Source of the DNA: Oscillospiraceae bacterium
Lineage (GTDB): Bacteria; Bacillota; Clostridia; Oscillospirales; Oscillospiraceae
NCBI GenBank assembly: GCA_902781745.1
Contig: CACZKM010000007.1
Span: 1-64,000 of the forward strand
Direction of reading: 5' to 3'
DNA: 64,000 bases
Every line of letters begins with the position of its first letter. The first letter of the stretch is position 1. The notes under the pieces were generated by a model. That model saw only the letters and a list, made by a program, of their open reading frames with translations, was not told the DNA's origin and searched no databases. Made by a program: the position numbers and the translations under genes. Of this stretch, positions 18,281 to 27,369 are shown one piece after another.

Positions 18281-19978
18281 TTATGCCACTAACCACTGCT
18301 CAACACAATTCTTTATTCTTTCAGCCCAGTCATTTTCATCAACAGCAATGGTTTCTTGATGCATTACTTCATCTAGGAATTGTTTGATATTGTGAGAGGT
18401 CGGCTGACTTGGATAATTATATGAATTTTCTACAAGCCGCATAAACTGATCCAATTCAAGCGGAATGATTTTTGGTGTCCCACCATAATAGGAAATATTG
18501 TTAATTCTATTCAGAGCAAAGAAAAAGGCTAAACTTGCTTTGTTGATAGTTGGAGCGATAAACAGACAGTATGCTTCTTTCCTTGTTCTTTTCTTCATTT
18601 GCCCAAAATGCCGCGCCACGGATTCGCCTTCACTCTCGTATTGTCGTTGCCCTCGCTGCATTGTAACTTCCACAGACAAAACGAAATTATCATAATCACA
18701 TTCAATATCAGGCATATTTCCAGATGCGGTAGAAAGGGGCTTTCCAGCATCATCAAACTTGAAGTTTCCCTTTATACTTCCGCCATCAAGCATGGTCATA
18801 GCACGCCACGTGTTGTATTCCAACATGAGTGGCGCATCATAATAACCTATAGATACTATTTCATTGTAGGTATCTATTATCTCGGAATACAGGGCATACG
18901 ATTTGATTTCTGCAACCTGTGCATTGATAACCGCTTCTTTGCGTTCTTCCACGATTGCGTCCCGCAAATCTTTTAGCTCATCAATATCCTTGTCCGCAAG
19001 TTGCCGCTTCGTAAAATCACTTATGCGCATAAGTTGGTCAACAACATGTTCAACATTATCAACATATAATGTAGGTATATTTGCATTGAACAGATATTCT
19101 TTGTATCTCACTATATCATCAACAAAAACAGGCTTTCGACTTATTGTTTCAAGAATATAGTCGACCTCTTTCAGTTTATCGGGAAAAAAATTAATAGAAC
19201 GATTATCGTAGGAAATAGAAACAAGTCCAGTGTAACGCAAATACCGGAAACATGCATCTGTATAGTCCCAAGCATTTTTCTTTTTTGTTTTCAAGAATTT
19301 TTCCAGGCTGTTGTCTGTTGTTTCCCGGGTTTTCGTTCTTCCTTCTTTAATATCATCTGAATATATATGCAATATTGCTTCAGTCCAAGCTTCATTAACG
19401 ATTTTTTTATATTGTCCCTTATTCGCCTCTTTTTCTGCTCGGAAACCTAATATGTTGTCTTTTACGGCATCATATTTTCTGTAATCAGTAAGCATAAGAG
19501 CAAAGATTTTCAATTCATCAAAAGAAAGGCCATCTAAATCCCTGATAAGCCGCAAAATCTCCAGATATGGTTTAACAAAAAACGATCCTTTAATCTTCTT
19601 TGTTTCGATATGATACGGGGACGGCAACTGATATTTTAACAGTTGACGTAAAAACACTTCCTGTGGCCGCTTTCCATATATAAAAGCATTTCCTGCGTCT
19701 GTCAATTCAATATGCGGAGACAAATTAACAAAACCTAACGCTTTGGGTGAACGGTTGATTCTGTCCCTTGCGCTGAAATCTTTATTGTTCAGCGAACCTT
19801 TGCCCTGAAAAAAGTCAGATTGCGCTAAAAGATCTGCAAACTCATTTTGTACTTGCCGGTTTCTATCCCATTTCCTGCCAGAAAACTGCTCAACCAGTAA
19901 TTGAATCTCTGGTATCATTTTAATCGGGGAACGAGGTGATGTTGTAAAAAACAAGGCCTTGCTTCTTAGATTTGCCAT
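18281..19978 (-). CDS. AlwI-family type IIS restriction endonuclease
   Basis: A 565-aa protein matching the AlwI/BstNBI-type endonuclease family. The N terminus (FFTTSPRSPIKMIPE) and a C-terminal nuclease core with PD at 423-424 and E-V-T at 437-439 (a PD-(D/E)xK variant) support this. AlwI itself cuts outside GGATC; this enzyme's site is inferred, not shown. The gene is strikingly AT-rich (roughly 38% GC against over 65% nearby) and uses A/T-ending codons, a sign of recent transfer. The ATG follows AAGGGGG. It starts 16 nt after the methylase gene, forming a two-gene cassette. Confidence 0.85.
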   Translation of the reverse strand: MANLRSKALFFTTSPRSPIKMIPEIQLLVEQFSGRKWDRNRQVQNEFADLLAQSDFFQGKGSLNNKDFSARDRINRSPKALGFVNLSPHIELTDAGNAFIYGKRPQEVFLRQLLKYQLPSPYHIETKKIKGSFFVKPYLEILRLIRDLDGLSFDELKIFALMLTDYRKYDAVKDNILGFRAEKEANKGQYKKIVNEAWTEAILHIYSDDIKEGRTKTRETTDNSLEKFLKTKKKNAWDYTDACFRYLRYTGLVSISYDNRSINFFPDKLKEVDYILETISRKPVFVDDIVRYKEYLFNANIPTLYVDNVEHVVDQLMRISDFTKRQLADKDIDELKDLRDAIVEERKEAVINAQVAEIKSYALYSEIIDTYNEIVSIGYYDAPLMLEYNTWRAMTMLDGGSIKGNFKFDDAGKPLSTASGNMPDIECDYDNFVLSVEVTMQRGQRQYESEGESVARHFGQMKKRTRKEAYCLFIAPTINKASLAFFFALNRINNISYYGGTPKIIPLELDQFMRLVENSYNYPSQPTSHNIKQFLDEVMHQETIAVDENDWAERIKNCVEQWLVA

Positions 19979-19994
19979 ACATCTGCCCCCTTGT

Positions 19995-20843
19995 TCAGTA
20001 GTTCTTTACAACAATGTGCATTTTGTCATTATTAAACCGATTTCGGATATTGACGGCATAGTTTTTATAATATTCATCAAAAACATACTCTCCGTACAGT
20101 TCCATTGTTAAGGGTGTTTTACCAATTACCATAAGTGCACGGCAAGGAAGATTCCGAAAGTCGGCAGCTAATCGTCTGTGCTCAGCCTCATCAAAGCCAT
20201 TCATCATATCTATATTTCCATAATCATTAAAAACACAATCATATGGCGGATCAAGAAACATAAAATCGTCCTTTTCAGCCATATCAAATATTTTTCTATA
20301 ATCAAGACTGTACAACTCTGCACCCTGCAACAAGCGGCTATGTTGTTCTGTCACCATCTTTGTATTAAGGTTGGGATACCGGCCAAACGGAACATTGTAT
20401 TCGCCATTATTATTGTATCTTATCATTCCAGAATACGCTGTTTTGTTAATAAAGAAATAGACTACTCCATCTAAATAACTGTTATCTGGGTGGTTAAACA
20501 GCTTCCGCATCTTATAATATAGCTCTTCATTTGCGTTAGGCACTCGTTCATCAGGCTTTTTGGCCTTTAGTTTTTTGAACTCAGCCTGATTCCTTTCATA
20601 AATGCTTTGTACACTATCGAGCTGCGCTCTCATTTCAGAATAATTATCACGCAGTTGTTGATAAAACTGCATAAGGCGTTCATTCACATCATTAATGATG
20701 GCATTTTCCGGCTCAAGGTAAAAATAAACTGCGCCGCCGCCCAAAAAAGGCTCAATATACCTATCAAAATCATTGGGAATATATTGAAGAAATCGAGGAA
20801 TCTCCCGCGATTTTCCACCCCTATACTTTAATACTGGATTCAT
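19995..20843 (-). CDS. Dam-like DNA adenine methyltransferase of the AlwI-type cassette
   Basis: A 282-aa N6-adenine methylase of the alpha (D12/Dam) class. It has KYRGGKSREI at the N terminus, the SAM motif FLGGGAVYF at 33-41 and the catalytic DPPYD at 198-202. Dam-type enzymes methylate GATC, which lies inside GGATC, so one enzyme could protect both strands of an AlwI-type site. The ATG at 20843 has AAGGGGG upstream, almost the same ribosome site as the endonuclease. It shares the cassette's AT-rich base use. Confidence 0.88.
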   Translation of the reverse strand: MNPVLKYRGGKSREIPRFLQYIPNDFDRYIEPFLGGGAVYFYLEPENAIINDVNERLMQFYQQLRDNYSEMRAQLDSVQSIYERNQAEFKKLKAKKPDERVPNANEELYYKMRKLFNHPDNSYLDGVVYFFINKTAYSGMIRYNNNGEYNVPFGRYPNLNTKMVTEQHSRLLQGAELYSLDYRKIFDMAEKDDFMFLDPPYDCVFNDYGNIDMMNGFDEAEHRRLAADFRNLPCRALMVIGKTPLTMELYGEYVFDEYYKNYAVNIRNRFNNDKMHIVVKNY

Positions 20844-21072
20844 TCGCGGTACCCCCTTGTCAAATAATTTAATGCATTTTATCACAATCTGTTGTAAATT
20901 GGTAGCTTTTTTTGAAAGAATTCCATTTTATCGCTGTTGCAACTGACCACAATTAGGTAGCGGAGATAAGAATGCCATAACTAAAACAGGCTATAACGTC
21001 ATCAAACATACTTCGGAATAGTAAGACTTGCTCTTTTTTGATTCATCATCTCTTCCCTTTTTCCCTTTTTTC

Positions 21073-21081
21073 TGCTATACT
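21073..21081 (+). promoter_or_regulatory. extended -10 promoter of the ACT/UPF0210 operon
   Basis: TGCTATACT lies 49 nt before the ACT gene. The gap 20,844-21,129 is AT-rich on its left, part of the imported cassette, and shows no other feature. Confidence 0.55.
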
Positions 21082-21129
21082 ACCCACACCCCAAAACAAC
21101 ACACCGAAAAAGATAGTGAGGTATCACAT

Positions 21130-21402
21130 ATGCGCGCAGTCGTCACCGTCGCCGGCACCGACAAGGTGGGCATCATCGCCGCCGCCACCGGAAAGCTGGC
21201 CGAGCTCAACGTCAACATCCTGGACATCACCCAGACCATCCTGCCCCCCAACTTCTTCACCATGGTCATGCTGGTGGACGCCTCGGGCAGCGACCTGCCC
21301 TTCGGGGAGATCGCCGACCAGATGGAGGCCCTGGGGAGGGAGCTGGGGCTGGACATCCACGCCCAGCGGGAAGAGACCTTCCAGGCCATGCACCGCATTT
21401 AA
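21130..21402 (+). CDS. ACT-domain protein (UPF0237 type)
   Basis: A 90-aa single ACT domain (AVVTVAGTDKVGIIAAATGKLAE), the fold that binds amino acids or other small ligands in regulatory proteins. No partner domain is fused. The ATG at 21130 follows GTGAGG, and the gene ends 12 nt before the UPF0210 gene. This pairing is common in Firmicutes, but neither function is established; a ligand-sensing role for the pair is inferred. Confidence 0.9.
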   Translation: MRAVVTVAGTDKVGIIAAATGKLAELNVNILDITQTILPPNFFTMVMLVDASGSDLPFGEIADQMEALGRELGLDIHAQREETFQAMHRI

Positions 21403-21414
21403 GGAGGGCCGGCT

Positions 21415-22773
21415 ATGATCTCATCGGCTGAAATTCTCCAGACCATCCGGATGTTCGACCAGCAGCACCTGGACATCCGCACCATCACCATGGGCATTTC
21501 CCTGCTGGACTGCGCCCATCCTGACCCCCGCACCGCCTGCAATAAGATCTACGACAAGATCTGCCGCCGGGCGGGCCACCTGGTGTCCACCGGGGAGGCC
21601 ATCGGCAAGGAGTTCGGCATCCCCATCGTCAACAAGCGGGTGGCCGTCACCCCCGTCTCCCTGGTGGCCGCCGCCAGCGACACCGCCGACTACGTCCCCT
21701 TCGCCAAGGCCCTGGACAAGGCCGCCAAGACCGTGGGCATCGACTTCATCGGCGGCTTCTCCGCCCTGGTCCAGAAGGGCTTCACTTCCTCGGACCGGAA
21801 GCTCATCGCCTCCATCCCCGAGGCCCTGGCCACCACCGACCTGGTGTGTTCCTCGGTGAACGTGGGCTCCACCAAGGCGGGGATCAACATGGACGCCGTG
21901 GCGGAGATGGGCCGGGTCATCAAGTCCGCCGCCGACCGCACCGCCGCCCAGGGGGGCTTCGGCTGCGCCAAGCTGGTGGTCTTCGCCAACGCCGTGGAGG
22001 ACAACCCCTTCATGGCCGGGGCCTTCCACGGCCCCGGGGAGCCCGAGTGCGTCATCAACGTGGGCATCTCCGGCCCCGGGGTGGTCCACCACGCCGTCAG
22101 CCAGGTCCCCGGCCAGCCCTTCGACGTGGTGGCCGAGACCATCAAGAAGACCGCCTTCCGCATCACCCGCATGGGGATGCTGGTGGCAAGGGAGGCCTCC
22201 GCCCGGCTGGAGGTCCCCTTCGGCATCGTGGACCTCTCCCTGGCCCCCACCCCGGCGGTAGGGGACTCCGTGGCCCGGATCCTGGAGGAGATGGGCCTGG
22301 AGGTCTGCGGCACCCACGGCACCACCGCCGCCCTGGCTCTCCTCAACGACGCGGTGAAGAAGGGGGGCGTTATGGCCTCCAACCACGTGGGGGGCCTCTC
22401 CGGGGCCTTCATTCCCGTCAGTGAGGACGAGGGCATGATCGCCGCCGCCGCCAAGGGGGCCCTGGGCCTGGACAAGCTGGAGGCCATGACCTGCGTGTGC
22501 TCCGTGGGCCTGGACATGATCGCCGTCCCCGGGGACACCCCCGCCGAGACCATCGCCGCCATTATCGCCGACGAGGCCGCCATCGGCATGGTCAACGCCA
22601 AGACCACCGCCGTGCGCATCATCCCCGCCCCCGGCAAGACCGTGGGGGACACGGTGGAGTTCGGCGGCCTGCTGGGCTCCGCCCCGGTGATCCCGGTGCA
22701 CCCCTTCTCCAGCGCCCCCTTCATCGCCAGAGGGGGCCGCATCCCCGCGCCGATGCAAAGCCTGAAGAATTGA
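21415..22773 (+). CDS. UPF0210 (DUF711) family protein
   Basis: A 452-aa protein of the DUF711/UPF0210 family, structurally related to pyruvate formate-lyase-like folds but with no glycyl radical motif. The start [14 protein letters not shown] and segments such as [12 protein letters not shown] and [11 protein letters not shown] are typical, and the length fits. It is co-transcribed with the ACT gene (AAGGAGGG ribosome site). Biochemical function is unknown. Confidence 0.9.
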   Translation: MISSAEILQTIRMFDQQHLDIRTITMGISLLDCAHPDPRTACNKIYDKICRRAGHLVSTGEAIGKEFGIPIVNKRVAVTPVSLVAAASDTADYVPFAKALDKAAKTVGIDFIGGFSALVQKGFTSSDRKLIASIPEALATTDLVCSSVNVGSTKAGINMDAVAEMGRVIKSAADRTAAQGGFGCAKLVVFANAVEDNPFMAGAFHGPGEPECVINVGISGPGVVHHAVSQVPGQPFDVVAETIKKTAFRITRMGMLVAREASARLEVPFGIVDLSLAPTPAVGDSVARILEEMGLEVCGTHGTTAALALLNDAVKKGGVMASNHVGGLSGAFIPVSEDEGMIAAAAKGALGLDKLEAMTCVCSVGLDMIAVPGDTPAETIAAIIADEAAIGMVNAKTTAVRIIPAPGKTVGDTVEFGGLLGSAPVIPVHPFSSAPFIARGGRIPAPMQSLKN

Positions 22774-22973
22774 CGGACGCCGGGAGGAGAACCAGGAATT
22801 TTTCATGAACTTCCCCGATTTCCATTGCTTTTTTCCCGTCAAAATGGTAACATGAGGGTAACAGGTCCCCGGCCCGTTCCGGCCGGTGGGACCGGCAGGG
22901 AAAAACAAGGAGAAGACAAGTCCTTTTTACAACAAATTTCTATTTTTACTGCGATATAAGGAGTGATCGTGAT

Positions 22974-23387
22974 ATGGTAAGAGTCATTATGGGCGCCAAG
23001 GGATCCGGCAAGACCAAGCAGATGGTGGAGCTCATCAACTACGCCGCGGAAAACGAGATCGGCAGCGTGGTCTGCATCGAGCTGGGCCGCAAGATGATGT
23101 TCGACATCAGCCGCAACGTCCGTCTGGTGGAGGCCGGGGAGTTCCCCTTCGGCGGGTATGAATTCCTCAAGGGCTTCATCGGCGGGCTGTACGCCTCCAA
23201 CTATGACCTGACCCATGTGTTCATCGACAGCCTGTGCAAGATCATCCCCTCGGAGCCCGACTCTCCCGAGGTGGAGGAGTTCCTGGCCTGGCTGAGCAAA
23301 TTTGCCGAAAAGAACAACATCAAGTTCACCATCACCATCAGCGCCGACGTGGCCCTGGCCACCGAGGCCATGAAGACATATTTCTGA
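22974..23387 (+). CDS. small P-loop protein of unknown function
   Basis: A 137-aa cytoplasmic protein beginning MVRVIMGAKGSGKTKQMVE, a clear Walker A motif, with a possible Walker B region at THVFIDSLC. No other NTPase module is fused. It is preceded by a 200-nt gap with no other gene and AAGGAGTG as ribosome site. The zinc-ribbon gene 37 nt downstream is probably co-transcribed. Nucleotide binding is likely; the task is unknown. Confidence 0.7.
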   Translation: MVRVIMGAKGSGKTKQMVELINYAAENEIGSVVCIELGRKMMFDISRNVRLVEAGEFPFGGYEFLKGFIGGLYASNYDLTHVFIDSLCKIIPSEPDSPEVEEFLAWLSKFAEKNNIKFTITISADVALATEAMKTYF

Positions 23388-23424
23388 TACCGATACCCAT
23401 TCCAACGACCGGGAGGTTGAAACC

Positions 23425-23964
23425 ATGGCACTGAAAGACAAGCTGACCAACCTGGGGAACCTGGCCTCCACCGTAGGCGGCCGGGCCAACAACGCCATTG
23501 AGAACGGCAAGCTGGGCCTGAAGATCAACAGCGAGGAGAAGAAGATCGCGGAGTACACCCTCCACATCGGCGAGCTGCTGGTGGAGAAGCTGGACGCCGG
23601 CGAGACCTTCGACGACGAGATCGCCGCCCTCTACGCCTCCATCCAGGCCAGCCGGGACGTGATCGCCGCGGCCCGGAAGGACATCGAGGAGAACAAGCTG
23701 GAGAACGAGGCCATGCGCCAGGCCATCGCCCCCGAGGTCCCCGCGGACCCGGTGTGCCCCGCCTGCGGCGCCCCCGTGGGGGAGGACGCCAACTTCTGCC
23801 CCCAGTGCGGCGCGAAGGTGGAGGTGGACCCCGCCCCCGTCCCCGCAGACCCCGAGTGCCCCGCCTGCGGCGCCCCCGTGAAGGAGGAGGACAAGTTCTG
23901 CGAGCAGTGCGGCACCCCGGTGGAGGCCGCCCCGGAAGCACCGGCGGAGACCCCGGCGGAATAA
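23425..23964 (+). CDS. zinc-ribbon protein with coiled-coil N terminus
   Basis: A 179-aa cytoplasmic protein. The N-terminal half (1-105) is helical and probably coiled coil. Two zinc ribbons follow, CPAC...CPQC (about 110-130) and CPAC...CEQC (about 144-162), then an acidic Ala/Pro/Glu tail. Such proteins occur widely in clostridia without assigned function. The ATG follows GGGAGG, and a strong terminator ends the gene. Confidence 0.8.
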   Translation: MALKDKLTNLGNLASTVGGRANNAIENGKLGLKINSEEKKIAEYTLHIGELLVEKLDAGETFDDEIAALYASIQASRDVIAAARKDIEENKLENEAMRQAIAPEVPADPVCPACGAPVGEDANFCPQCGAKVEVDPAPVPADPECPACGAPVKEEDKFCEQCGTPVEAAPEAPAETPAE

Positions 23965-23985
23965 ACCTGAACCAAGCATACAAAA

Positions 23986-24017
23986 AACCTCCCGGTCTGA
24001 CGCCGGGAGGTTTTTTT
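23986..24017. terminator. bidirectional terminator, zinc-ribbon gene and copA
   Basis: A stem AACCTCCCGG/CCGGGAGGTT followed by seven T, with A-rich flank on the other side, lies between convergent genes. Confidence 0.88.
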
Positions 24018-24032
24018 GAGTTTGCCACGCTG

Positions 24033-24239
24033 TTATTTTACGTCCTTGACGGTATAGCCCGCCTCGGTGACGGCGGCGGTCAGGGCCTCGTCGGTGACCC
24101 CGTCGGAGCAGGTGACGGCGGCGGTGCCGGCGTCCAGGTCCACCTGGGCGGTGACGCCGGGGATGGCGTTGAGGGCCTTTTCCACGTTGGCCTTGCAGTG
24201 GACGCACATCATGCCTTCGATGTTCATGGTCTTGTTCAT
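24033..24239 (-). CDS. possible internally initiated CopZ-like chaperone
   Basis: In frame with copA, the ATG at 24239 opens a 68-aa heavy-metal-associated domain ([15 protein letters not shown]). It is preceded by AAAGGAGAA at 8-nt spacing, a site with no purpose inside an ordinary coding region. Separate CopZ proteins have this size. Production of the free domain is inferred. E. coli copA is known to yield a short chaperone from the same gene by another mechanism. Confidence 0.5.
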   Translation of the reverse strand: MNKTMNIEGMMCVHCKANVEKALNAIPGVTAQVDLDAGTAAVTCSDGVTDEALTAAVTEAGYTVKDVK

Positions 24240-26567
24240 GGTGGGTTCTCCTTTCGATGGTTCCGGCGACAGTGGGCCGGGGGTGGGCTGCTTCGGTTCC
24301 TCCGGGGGGGCGGCGGTAGGCTTTTTTCCCCGGGGGTAGGGGGAATATCCGTTCAGGCGGAGGGCGTTGGTCACCACGCAGAAGCTGGACAGGGACATGG
24401 CCGCCGCCGCCAGCATGGGGTTGAGGGTGATCCCCAGCTTCACCAGCACACCGGCGGCGATGGGGATGCCGATGACGTTGTAGAAGAAGGCCCAGAACAG
24501 ATTTTCCTTGATGTTCCTCACCACCTGCCGGGACAGGCGGATGGCGGCGGGGACGTCGGCCAGGGAGGACTTCAGCAGCACCACGTCGGCGGCGTCCAGG
24601 GCCACGTCGGCCCCCCCGCCGATGGCGATGCCCACGGAGGCCCGGGTGAGGGCGGGGGCGTCGTTGATGCCGTCCCCCACCATGGCGGCGGTGTGGCGCT
24701 GGGTGATGTTCCGCACCACGGCCTCCTTCTCCTGGGGGAGGACCTGGGCGATGACCTGGTCGATGCCCGCCTGGTCCGCGATGGCTTTGGCGGTGATCTC
24801 CTGGTCCCCGGTGAGGAGGACGGGCATGACCCCCAGGTCCTCCTTCAGGTCCCGGATGGTCTCCACGCTCTCGGGCCGGAGGGTGTCCGCCACGGCGATG
24901 AGGCCCAGGGGCTTCCCGGCCCAGGCGAAGTACAGGGGGGTCTTGCCCTGGGCGGCCAGGGGCTCGCCGGCCTCCTCCAGGGCTTCCGGGAGCAGGCCCA
25001 GGCCCTTGAGGAAGTCCCGCTTCCCCCCCAGCAGGGGCCGCCCGTCCACCACGCCCCGGATGCCGCTGCCGGGGAGCTCCTGGACGTCCTTCACGGGGAG
25101 GAGGGTGATGTGGGCCTCGGCGGACCGGGTCCAGACGGCCCGGCCCAGGGGATGGCTGCTGCGGGCCTCCACCGAGGCCGCCAGGCGGAGGAGGGTCTTT
25201 TCCTCCACCCCCTCCGCGGGGATGAGGTCGGTGACGGCGGGCTCCCCCCGGGTGAGGGTGCCCGTCTTGTCCAGCACCACCACGTCGGTTTTGCCGGCGG
25301 TCTCCAGGGCGGCGGCGGTCTTAAAGAGGATGCCGTGCTTTGCCCCCACGCCGCTGCCCACCATGATGGCCACGGGGGTGGCCAGCCCCAGGGAGCAGGG
25401 GCAGGAGATCACCAGCACGCTGATGGCCCGGGCCAGGGCGTAGCCGATGGATTGGCCCAGCAGGAGCCAGACGATACAGGTCAGCAGGGCCACCCCCAGC
25501 ACCGCCGGGACGAAGACGCCGGAGACCCTGTCGGCCAGCCGGGCGATGGGGGCCTTGGTGGCGGCGGCCTCCTCCACCAGGGCGATGATCCGGCTGAGGG
25601 TGGTCTCGCTCCCCACCCGGCGGGTGATGACGGTGAGGGCCCCGCTCTGGTTCAGGGTGGCGGCGGTGACTTGGTCCCCGGGGCCCTTGTCCACCGGCAG
25701 GCTCTCCCCGGTGAGGGCGGCCTCGTTGACGGCGCTCTGGCCGGAGAGGACCTCCCCGTCCACGGGGACGCTCTCCCCGGGGCGGATGAGGACCAGGTCC
25801 CCGGGCTTCACCCGGTCGATGGGGGTGGCCACGGGCTGTCCGGTTTCGTCCAGCACGTTGGCCACCCCGGGGGCCAGGTCCATGAGGGCCCGGATGGCGT
25901 CGGTGGTCCGGCCCTTGCTGACGGCCTCCAGGAGCTTGCCCACGGTGATGAGGGTGAGGATCATGGCGGCGCTCTCAAAGTAGTAGCCGCTGTGGCCGGT
26001 CATGGCCCCCCGGTCCCCGGCCAGGACGGAGAAGAGCTGGGCGGTGCTGTAGACGAAGGCCGCCCCGGCTCCCATGGCCACCAGGGTGTCCATGTTGGGG
26101 GCCTTGTGGAGGAGCCCCCCCACCCCGGTGACGAAAAACTTCTGGCTGACCACCATGATGAGCCCCGCCACCAAAAGCTGGTAGAGCCCCGACACGGCGG
26201 GGTCCTCCAGGGGAGCGGGCACCGGCCAGCCCGCCAGCCCGTGGCCCATGGTGACGTAGAGCATGGGCAGCAGGAGGCAGACGCTGACCATGAGCCGGAG
26301 GCGGATGGGCTTCCAGTCCCCGGTGTCAAGCTGCCCGCCGGGGGCGGGGGCCTTGGCCTCCTCGATCATCGGGGACGCGCCGTAGCCCGCCTTGGCCACG
26401 GCCTGGCAGATGGTCTCCTCCGTGGCGGGGGAGGCGAACTCCACCCCCATGGAGCCCGTGAGCAGATTGACCGACACGGTCTCCACCCCGGGCAGGGCGG
26501 AGACCACCTTCTCCACCCGGGCCGAGCAGGCGGCGCAGCTCATGCCGGTGACGCGAAAGCGTTCCAT
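24033..26567 (-). CDS. copA: copper P1B-type ATPase with fused C-terminal CopZ-like domain
   Basis: An 844-aa copper-exporting ATPase. It has an N-terminal metal-binding domain (GMSCAAC, 8-14), membrane segments, the actuator TGES (287-290), the ion motif CPC (389-391), DKTGT (433-437) and GDGIND. A second metal-binding domain (GMMCVHC) fills the last 68 residues after a Pro-rich linker. The linker contains a strong ribosome site (AAAGGAG) and ATG at 24239, so this domain may also be made alone as a CopZ-like chaperone. A TTGACT-17-TAGACT promoter lies upstream. Cu(I) is the expected ion; silver is possible. Confidence 0.93.
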   Translation of the reverse strand: MERFRVTGMSCAACSARVEKVVSALPGVETVSVNLLTGSMGVEFASPATEETICQAVAKAGYGASPMIEEAKAPAPGGQLDTGDWKPIRLRLMVSVCLLLPMLYVTMGHGLAGWPVPAPLEDPAVSGLYQLLVAGLIMVVSQKFFVTGVGGLLHKAPNMDTLVAMGAGAAFVYSTAQLFSVLAGDRGAMTGHSGYYFESAAMILTLITVGKLLEAVSKGRTTDAIRALMDLAPGVANVLDETGQPVATPIDRVKPGDLVLIRPGESVPVDGEVLSGQSAVNEAALTGESLPVDKGPGDQVTAATLNQSGALTVITRRVGSETTLSRIIALVEEAAATKAPIARLADRVSGVFVPAVLGVALLTCIVWLLLGQSIGYALARAISVLVISCPCSLGLATPVAIMVGSGVGAKHGILFKTAAALETAGKTDVVVLDKTGTLTRGEPAVTDLIPAEGVEEKTLLRLAASVEARSSHPLGRAVWTRSAEAHITLLPVKDVQELPGSGIRGVVDGRPLLGGKRDFLKGLGLLPEALEEAGEPLAAQGKTPLYFAWAGKPLGLIAVADTLRPESVETIRDLKEDLGVMPVLLTGDQEITAKAIADQAGIDQVIAQVLPQEKEAVVRNITQRHTAAMVGDGINDAPALTRASVGIAIGGGADVALDAADVVLLKSSLADVPAAIRLSRQVVRNIKENLFWAFFYNVIGIPIAAGVLVKLGITLNPMLAAAAMSLSSFCVVTNALRLNGYSPYPRGKKPTAAPPEEPKQPTPGPLSPEPSKGEPTMNKTMNIEGMMCVHCKANVEKALNAIPGVTAQVDLDAGTAAVTCSDGVTDEALTAAVTEAGYTVKDVK

Positions 26568-26605
26568 GGATCTCCCTCCCTTCGTGCATAGCGTTTTGCA
26601 GAGAT

Positions 26606-26634
26606 AGTCTAGGCCTGTTTTTCCCAAAAGTCAA
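26606..26634 (-). promoter_or_regulatory. sigma-A promoter of copA
   Basis: On the minus strand TTGACT (26,629-26,634), 17 nt, TAGACT (26,606-26,611), about 38 nt before the ATG. No obvious CopY or CsoR operator was recognised. Confidence 0.75.
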
Positions 26635-26767
26635 GGCGGGGAGGGAGGGAAACGGCGAAAAGAGACCGGGCGGAGATCCCTCCTTCCCGGCCTTTTTTGC
26701 GGAAACCGCTGGTATTTCCCCAAGGCGATTCCCGGGGCCGTGGAAACCGGCCCCGGGCGACCTTTCG

Positions 26768-27340
26768 TTATCCCCCGGAAAAAACCAGGGAGAGATCGAC
26801 GGTGCAGTCCTCCGTGATCCCCACCGGAGCGGTGGAGCTTGCGCCGTAGGCGTTGGGCGAGCTGTACTGACCGTCCTCCAGGGTGTGGATGAGCACGATC
26901 TTCTCAACCGGGTCGACGATCCAGTATTCCCGCACCCCGGCTTTTTGATACCAGCGATACTTCACCAGTTGGTCGTTGCGCCGGTTGGAATCGGAGAGGA
27001 TCTCCACCACCAGGTCCGGCGCGCCGCGGACGCCCCGGCGGTCGATCCTGCTCTTGTCGCACACGGCCAGCAGATCGGGCTGGACCACGATATCGACGTC
27101 ATCGGGACTGTCGCCGTCCTGCTCGAATAAGCGAACGTCTATAGGAGCAGCAACGACATGACAGGGCTTGCCCAATGCATAATTTGCGAGCTGTCTGTAT
27201 ATCTCGCCGCTGATGACCTGATGCTCAAACGACGGTGACGCAAGGGCGACGGGGATCCCGTCATATAATTCATAGCGCACCTCGTCGTCCCAGGAAAGAA
27301 GATCGGCATAGGTGTAACGCTTCTCTTGGGGTAAGGCCAT
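26768..27340 (-). CDS. Uma2 family putative nuclease (copy 1)
   Basis: A 190-aa protein of the Uma2/DUF820 family, a PD-(D/E)xK fold. The core has DDVDIVVQPDLLAV, APDLVVEILSDS and YWIVDP, matching the usual D...E.L..S pattern. These are annotated as restriction-like endonucleases, but no activity is established for most members. The ATG follows AAGGAGGGG. It ends the minus-strand run that begins with the MoxR gene, 29 nt after the VWA gene, and is a distant paralogue of the gene at 29,607-30,179. Confidence 0.8.
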   Translation of the reverse strand: MALPQEKRYTYADLLSWDDEVRYELYDGIPVALASPSFEHQVISGEIYRQLANYALGKPCHVVAAPIDVRLFEQDGDSPDDVDIVVQPDLLAVCDKSRIDRRGVRGAPDLVVEILSDSNRRNDQLVKYRWYQKAGVREYWIVDPVEKIVLIHTLEDGQYSSPNAYGASSTAPVGITEDCTVDLSLVFSGG

Positions 27341-27369
27341 CCTGGTCCCCTCCTTCCGGGCGTATGGTA

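Noticed and set aside
18281..20900. prophage or integrative element
   Set aside because: Only two cassette genes are AT-rich; there is no integrase, structural or attachment-site signal.
26768..27340. Uma2 genes as restriction enzymes forming a defence island with MoxR-VWA
   Set aside because: No methylase or other defence gene is adjacent, and Uma2 proteins lack proven nuclease roles, so a defence claim is not supported.
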